DNA of 64,000 nt, taken from the NCBI GenBank assembly GCA_023213395.1, contig CM041465.1, positions 149,427,741 through 149,491,740 of the forward strand, read 5' to 3'. The stretch is from Cycas panzhihuaensis. Its lineage: Eukaryota > Cycadophyta. Both the position numbers and the translations under genes were made by a program. Shown here piece after piece: positions 59,486-64,000 of this stretch (positions are counted from its first letter, which is position 1; every line of letters starts with the position of its first letter). A model generated the notes under the pieces. It was not told the DNA's origin. It saw only the letters and a program-made list of their open reading frames with translations, and did not search any database.

Positions 59486-60103
59486 TTACCTTAAGATGAT
59501 GAATTTACCACATGCATTGATCATCCTTTTTACTTGAGTGGCTAAAATTAATGTTATCTTATCCAAGTGCTTCTTTGTGGCCTTTATGATGAAGCCCTTA
59601 TTATCCTTCATCAATTGATACTTTCTCTCCCTTCGATAGAAGAGTGTATCTTGATCCCACAAGTAGGGATTCCCAAGCACAACACGGCATATATCTAATG
59701 GCACCGCATTACATATTACTTCATCAACAAAATCATTAGTGATGGAAAATTTAAGTGTACATTGCTTTGATATTTGTATTTCCATATCTTTATGGATCCA
59801 ACCAAGAGGATATGGGTGAGGGTAAGGAGTAGTTACCAACCCAATGCTCTTTACCAAACTTTCTGAGATCAAATTCTTTTGGCTCCCCGGATCTATAATG
59901 GCACCAATAATATTATTTCCTACTTGAAGCTTCAAGTGAAATAATTCCTCCCTTGTAGCATCATCTCCATAATTTGTAAGTAGAGTAACCTTCTCTTCTT
60001 CTCCTTCACTTTGAATCTCCACCTCAGAAAGTAGTGCTTTCCCTTTTTCCTTCTTTCTTAATTCCATATCCTTAATATGCTTTGGCTTTAACTCTAGATG
60101 CAA
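59486..60103 (-). pseudogene. Gypsy-2 protease region (unit 2)
   Basis: 'GAIIDPGSQKNLISESLV' near 59,880-59,930 and 'VPLDICRVVLGNPYLWDQDTLFYRRERKY' near 59,620-59,705. A one-base deletion at ~59,485 (ACCTTAAG here, ACCATTAAG in unit 1) shifts the frame before RT. Confidence 0.85.
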
Positions 60104-60106
60104 CTT

Positions 60107-61010
60107 CTAATACTTTGCTGCAATATGGCCATTAATATCACAATACTCACAATAGTTAGAACTTTTAACAAAATTAGTTCTTTTCTTCTTTCCTTCTTGC
60201 CTTTTAGATGAGTGCAATTTAAGATTCTTTTCATACTTATTAGAAGTAAAAGTAGAATCTTTAGATATGAATACAGGTTTCTTACTTTTACTTTCTATTG
60301 CCATAGCCATTTTACTTGCTTCTCCAATGGATTGAACCTTAAAAAGCCTTAGTTCCTTCCTTATGTATTCATGTAATCCTCCAATGAATTTCATAAGAGT
60401 GATATGTTCATCCATATTAATTCCAAGTAGTATGCCATGCCTAAAAAATAAAGAAGTATAGTCTTGGACATATACACCTCTCCCTTGGCATAAATATTGC
60501 CAAGTGACCCATTGGTATTCCTCATGACCTATGGGGTAGTATTGCTTCTTTATTATTTTCTTAAAATCCATCCATGAAAAAGAAGATACATCATGAGTCT
60601 TCAAATATGCATTCCACCATGTCAATGCATGTTTACACAACTTGAGCCTAGCAAATGAAAACTTTTGAGCATTACTATAAGCATAAATTGTGAAGTAGAT
60701 TTCAAGTTGATCCAACTAATGGTCCAACTTTTTAACATTTACCTCTCCATCATAAGTTGGAATATCCAACTTTGCCTCCACCTTAAAGGGTTGATGAGAT
60801 GAAGTACCCTTACTTTCTTCAAATGAGTGCTTTAAGGTCTCCTCCTCTTCCTCTTCATGGTTGTGGTCATAGGTGGATCCTCCTTCAACTTCCTTCTCTT
60901 TGCCTTTTCACTTGACTAGAGGTATAAGTTGGGTCATCATTTGCATCAAGACTTCTACGTTCTTCTCAAGCTTCTTAAATCTAATTTCTCCATCTTCTTT
61001 TTTAGCCATG
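60107..61010 (-). pseudogene. Gypsy-2 gag (unit 2)
   Basis: Start ATG 61,010. Frame retained but with stops near 60,908, 60,716 and 60,104-60,106 (Trp codon to TAG). Core 'LCKHALTWWNAYLK' and 'LMKFIGGLHEYIRKEL' present. Zinc knuckle CEYCDINGHIAAKY: here the last Cys is lost while the second is kept, opposite to unit 1. Confidence 0.9.
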
Positions 61011-61142
61011 GTGCTTGGATTCTTTCTTTGTCTTCTTGATGATTGCAACATAAGAAAAGCTTCACCTTTCTCTTTGTATCCTTTTCTTGTTTGTACCATT
61101 CAAGTCCCTACAATAAATATCACATGCTCTGATACCAAAATA

Positions 61143-61978
61143 TGATCCCACAATAGAGCTTAATTGGTGAAGAAGTCAATTATCAACCTTTCTCCTTGAG
61201 ATCCTGGGAGTTAGTGTAGAAATCCCATTAACATCAAAACAAAAATGAGCCTACAAAAGGAAATTCTACACCAAATCATTTATACTTAACATTTCTCTAA
61301 AAGTATAAAGAGTAGTACTTTTATTAAACTATGAAAATCTCCATTTAATGGTGGATAAAACAACTAGCAAAAGAATGGTTAAATTACAAGGAATAAATGA
61401 TATAATTATACCATAAGGGGGACTCCAACCCTCCAAAATGCTTCTCCAAGGATGCTTTCCAAGTCAAGTGCCTTTCACCTTCAAGAACCAAGTCTCAAAC
61501 CCATAATAGGGCTCAATTTATAGAAAGAAACCCAAATTTCATGTTTAACAAGTGGCAATGATACAAGTATAACCACTAACCACCAGAATGCATGTTGTCC
61601 AAGTGGCCTTCATGCAATTCTTAAAAGTTGCAGCTTGTAACTAGCCTTAACAAACTCCAATTTGGCTCACTGGACCACATTTTTATTCATTTAATGATAA
61701 TATATATTTGTTATTTTTCTGCTAGCTATGGGATTAATTTTATGAAAAACAAGGCTTGAACTCTAATCAAATGATATTTTCTAAACCCTAACCTTTGTAC
61801 ACATGTAGTGGGATGTGTCTTATTCCTTTACACAAAATTTCATATAATTTTAATACCATTTAGCCATATCTCTGTCAGTTATGCCAATGCCTAGAATGTT
61901 TTGCATCATGTAGGCATATGGTAGATCATTCTAGCATTTTCTGCCTCCTATAAACACATGGTAGATCCTCCTGGATCA
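61143..61978 (-). repeat. Gypsy-2 5' LTR (unit 2)
   Basis: 836 bp; ~65 bp shorter than the unit 1 counterpart, mainly from a deletion near 61,665-61,680. Tips TGATCCCA and GGATCA intact. Confidence 0.93.
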
Positions 61979-64000
61979 ACAATAGTCATGACCATTTTTC
62001 CATTAGTTCTTATATATCTAGAAGAATAAGAGCCATCTTAGTATGACATCAACACCTTTGTGTTTTGTTAAGATAAGACTTGTTTGTGATATGAATATAT
62101 ATTATTATTAAATTCATGTTCTTTAACAAAATAAAAACAATAGTTAGTCTCTCAATTTCACTTTGATTATGCCTATATACTTGTGTATTTTTTATTCTTG
62201 TTAGTTAAATAATATTTACTTTTCATATAAAGTAAGTCAGCACACCTAATCTTGTTTAAGAAAGATCAAATCTCCCCTTATATTCTTATAGCTCTTCTTT
62301 TTGTGCCTACAAGCATTTAGAACTTAGAAGAAATATGCAACAAAACCATAACATCTTAAATTAATTTTACCAACCCTTTTTAAGTTAGTAGGAAATTAGG
62401 TTGGTTATACTTTCTATCTTTTCCCCTTATCCTATCATTTATTGATTGTATGTTTTAAACCCTTTGAATCTTTATTTCATGTGTTTCATTTTTTATTAAG
62501 CCTAGCCATATCTATTAGACTAAAAACACCATGAATACAAATAATATCTTATAAATATGTATTATACTAAAGCATGTAATAATGATTATTTAAAAAAATA
62601 TAAATCTAGAGATATACCATGTGCTACTTACATTTAGCCCCCACTTTTCTTAGATGATCTTCATATTGGTGTGTCTTAATTGCATAGCTTTTATCTAATA
62701 CTACCATAGTCCACCTTCACCTTTCTATTATATAGTTGTAGAAGCTCCCTTTATTCATTAGGGAATATAATTCATTGGTAAACTCTACTTGCCTTCTAAT
62801 GCCTAATATAAATGAATATTCACTATTATTGACTATTTTACTAAATAGGATGAGGTAATACTAGCATATTTTGTATATGGATGCATCTCTACTATGTTTA
62901 TCTCTAACCATAATATTCACTGCTTTGGAGTGCCACCCATGATTATACCTAACTAGGTGACTTATTTCCTTAAATAAATAATGAAAGCACTCCTAAAAGC
63001 ATTAAGCATTGCAAACCATATTCTCACTACCCCAAAACCAATGGACAAGCTACATCCTTTACTAAAACCTTAACAACTATCATGTAAAAGATAGTTGAAG
63101 ATAATAAGGGTTAACATAGCAGAATATAACTTGTCTTTTGGGCCTATTACATAATAACTAATGTAGCAATTAGTTTTATAAATTATTTTGTTCACTCATT
63201 TATGCATAATAAATTGGACTCCTAATAAAGTTATAAATACATTCCTTTAAATAGCCATATAACATTGGTTATCTAATAAGGACCAACTATAACTACATTA
63301 TGCTAATGTTAAGGATATTCAAAAAAGTATATAATAATCACTTGATAGGATATAACTCCTTCAAACGCATGTTAAAACTACTTTTGACCAAAAAAGTTTG
63401 ATATTAACAAGTAGGTAATTTGGTTCTCTTTTTCAATGAAACCATTAAAAAATTTGGTCCCAATAAATTCGAAGCCCAATAGTTAGGACTATTCTTCATT
63501 AAAGAAGTGTTTTCTAATGGTTCCTATTAACTTGTTTCCTTTTATGATCAATTGTTTTAGCTAACTCAAGTGTTTTTGCACTTGATTTAGAGGCACAAGG
63601 TTTGTCACACTCCCAACTTCTCTTATATACATAACCATTACTACATTTTAAAGGGAGGAATATTAAATATTTGATTTATACATTTAATTTATGTGTTCCT
63701 TATATAAGTATAGAATACCTCCTTCTCCTATTAATACTACTAACTAGCCATGCATATTACTACTTCTCCTTGGTTTGGAGACACTAATGGGGCATATAAG
63801 GGAAAGCATAAATGGTATATAGTTGTTTGGGTGCTTCATGATTAATCTAACCAACATATTACCGAATGTGGAATATATTTTACTACCACTTATCCCAATA
63901 ATATGGCCATATATTTAGTAGCATGTTACTTACTATAAATAAATGTTTCCATGGGAGTGCGATAATTGATATCTATTTTTCCATTCTTAAATTAATATTA
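61979..64000. repeat. R1-linked DNA and R1 copy b (unit 2), to window end
   Basis: Copy of 28,855-30,875. R1 copy b starts around 62,825. No gene. The next feature expected beyond the window is a second Gypsy-3 LTR. Confidence 0.82.

Larger units (their letters stand above)
55604..61978 (-). mobile_element. Gypsy-2 (unit 2)
   Basis: 6,375 bp copy of 22,420-28,854. LTRs 55,604-56,506 and 61,143-61,978. Flanks ATAAT (55,599-55,603) and ACAAT (61,979-61,983), the reverse arrangement of unit 1. PBS TGGTATCAGAGC at 61,126-61,137. Its pol is closer to intact than in unit 1: one main frame from ~59,480 down to 56,547, with scattered stops and an intact RT box. Confidence 0.95.
41218..64000. repeat. 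Unit 2 of the ~33.2-kb tandem duplication (truncated by window end)
   Basis: Direct copy of ~8,056-30,875, including truncated Copia-1, TR-GAG, R1 pieces, Gypsy-1 and Gypsy-2 in the same order and at the same borders. It starts inside the Copia-1 leader with no Copia-1 coding region to its left, so the breakpoint is internal to that element. It still matches unit 1 at base 64,000. Confidence 0.93.

Overview
This looks like a transposon-dense intergenic region of a large plant genome. Every recognisable coding block is a decayed LTR-retrotransposon gene, of both Ty1/copia and Ty3/gypsy type. The primer-binding sites match plant initiator-Met tRNA (TGGTATCAGAGC and variants). The DNA is AT-rich, and I found no host gene, tRNA or rRNA. 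A gymnosperm or another large-genome seed plant is plausible, but the sequence alone does not fix the taxon.

The main architecture is a direct tandem duplication. Bases ~8,056-41,217 (unit 1) are repeated from ~41,218 to the window end (unit 2, cut off at the position matching ~30,875). The offset stays at 33.12-33.20 kb across at least five different elements and the DNA between them. By eye the copies are about 95-98% identical. All insertions seen in both units share the same junctions, so they predate the duplication.

Layout of the first half: a truncated minus-strand gypsy 5' end with a ~300-bp TA microsatellite (1-~760). Then an old repeat called here R1 (~1,200-1,946, continuing at 12,734-13,618 and 20,032-~20,260), broken up by later insertions. 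Copia-1 (1,947-12,733, minus, TSD ATTGA) sits in R1. A plus-strand gag-only LTR element, 'TR-GAG' (8,369-11,503, TSD ATTTT), sits inside Copia-1. Gypsy-1 (13,619-20,031, minus, chromovirus-like) follows, then R1-linked non-coding DNA (20,032-22,419). Gypsy-2 (22,420-28,854, minus, near-full-length, TSD ACAAT/ATAAT) is next, then more non-coding DNA to ~29,700. A second R1 copy (~29,700-31,429 and 38,100-~38,205) is interrupted by an older Gypsy-3 (31,430-38,099, minus). After it come a copia fragment (Copia-2), a truncated plus-strand LTR, and unrecognised sequence up to the duplication junction at ~41,217.

The second half repeats this: the 5' part of Copia-1 (41,218-45,929) carrying TR-GAG (41,515-44,699), Gypsy-1 (46,815-53,222), Gypsy-2 (55,604-61,978) and R1-linked DNA to the end. 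Order of events inferred from nesting: R1 duplication, then Gypsy-3, Gypsy-1, Copia-1 and Gypsy-2, then TR-GAG into Copia-1, then the 33-kb tandem duplication, then independent decay of both units. No element appears able to move by its own proteins. I did not find a convincing new functional system. The most unusual items are the duplication with a templated-looking junction, and the gag-only element whose ORF ends in a tandem peptide repeat right beside its 3' LTR.
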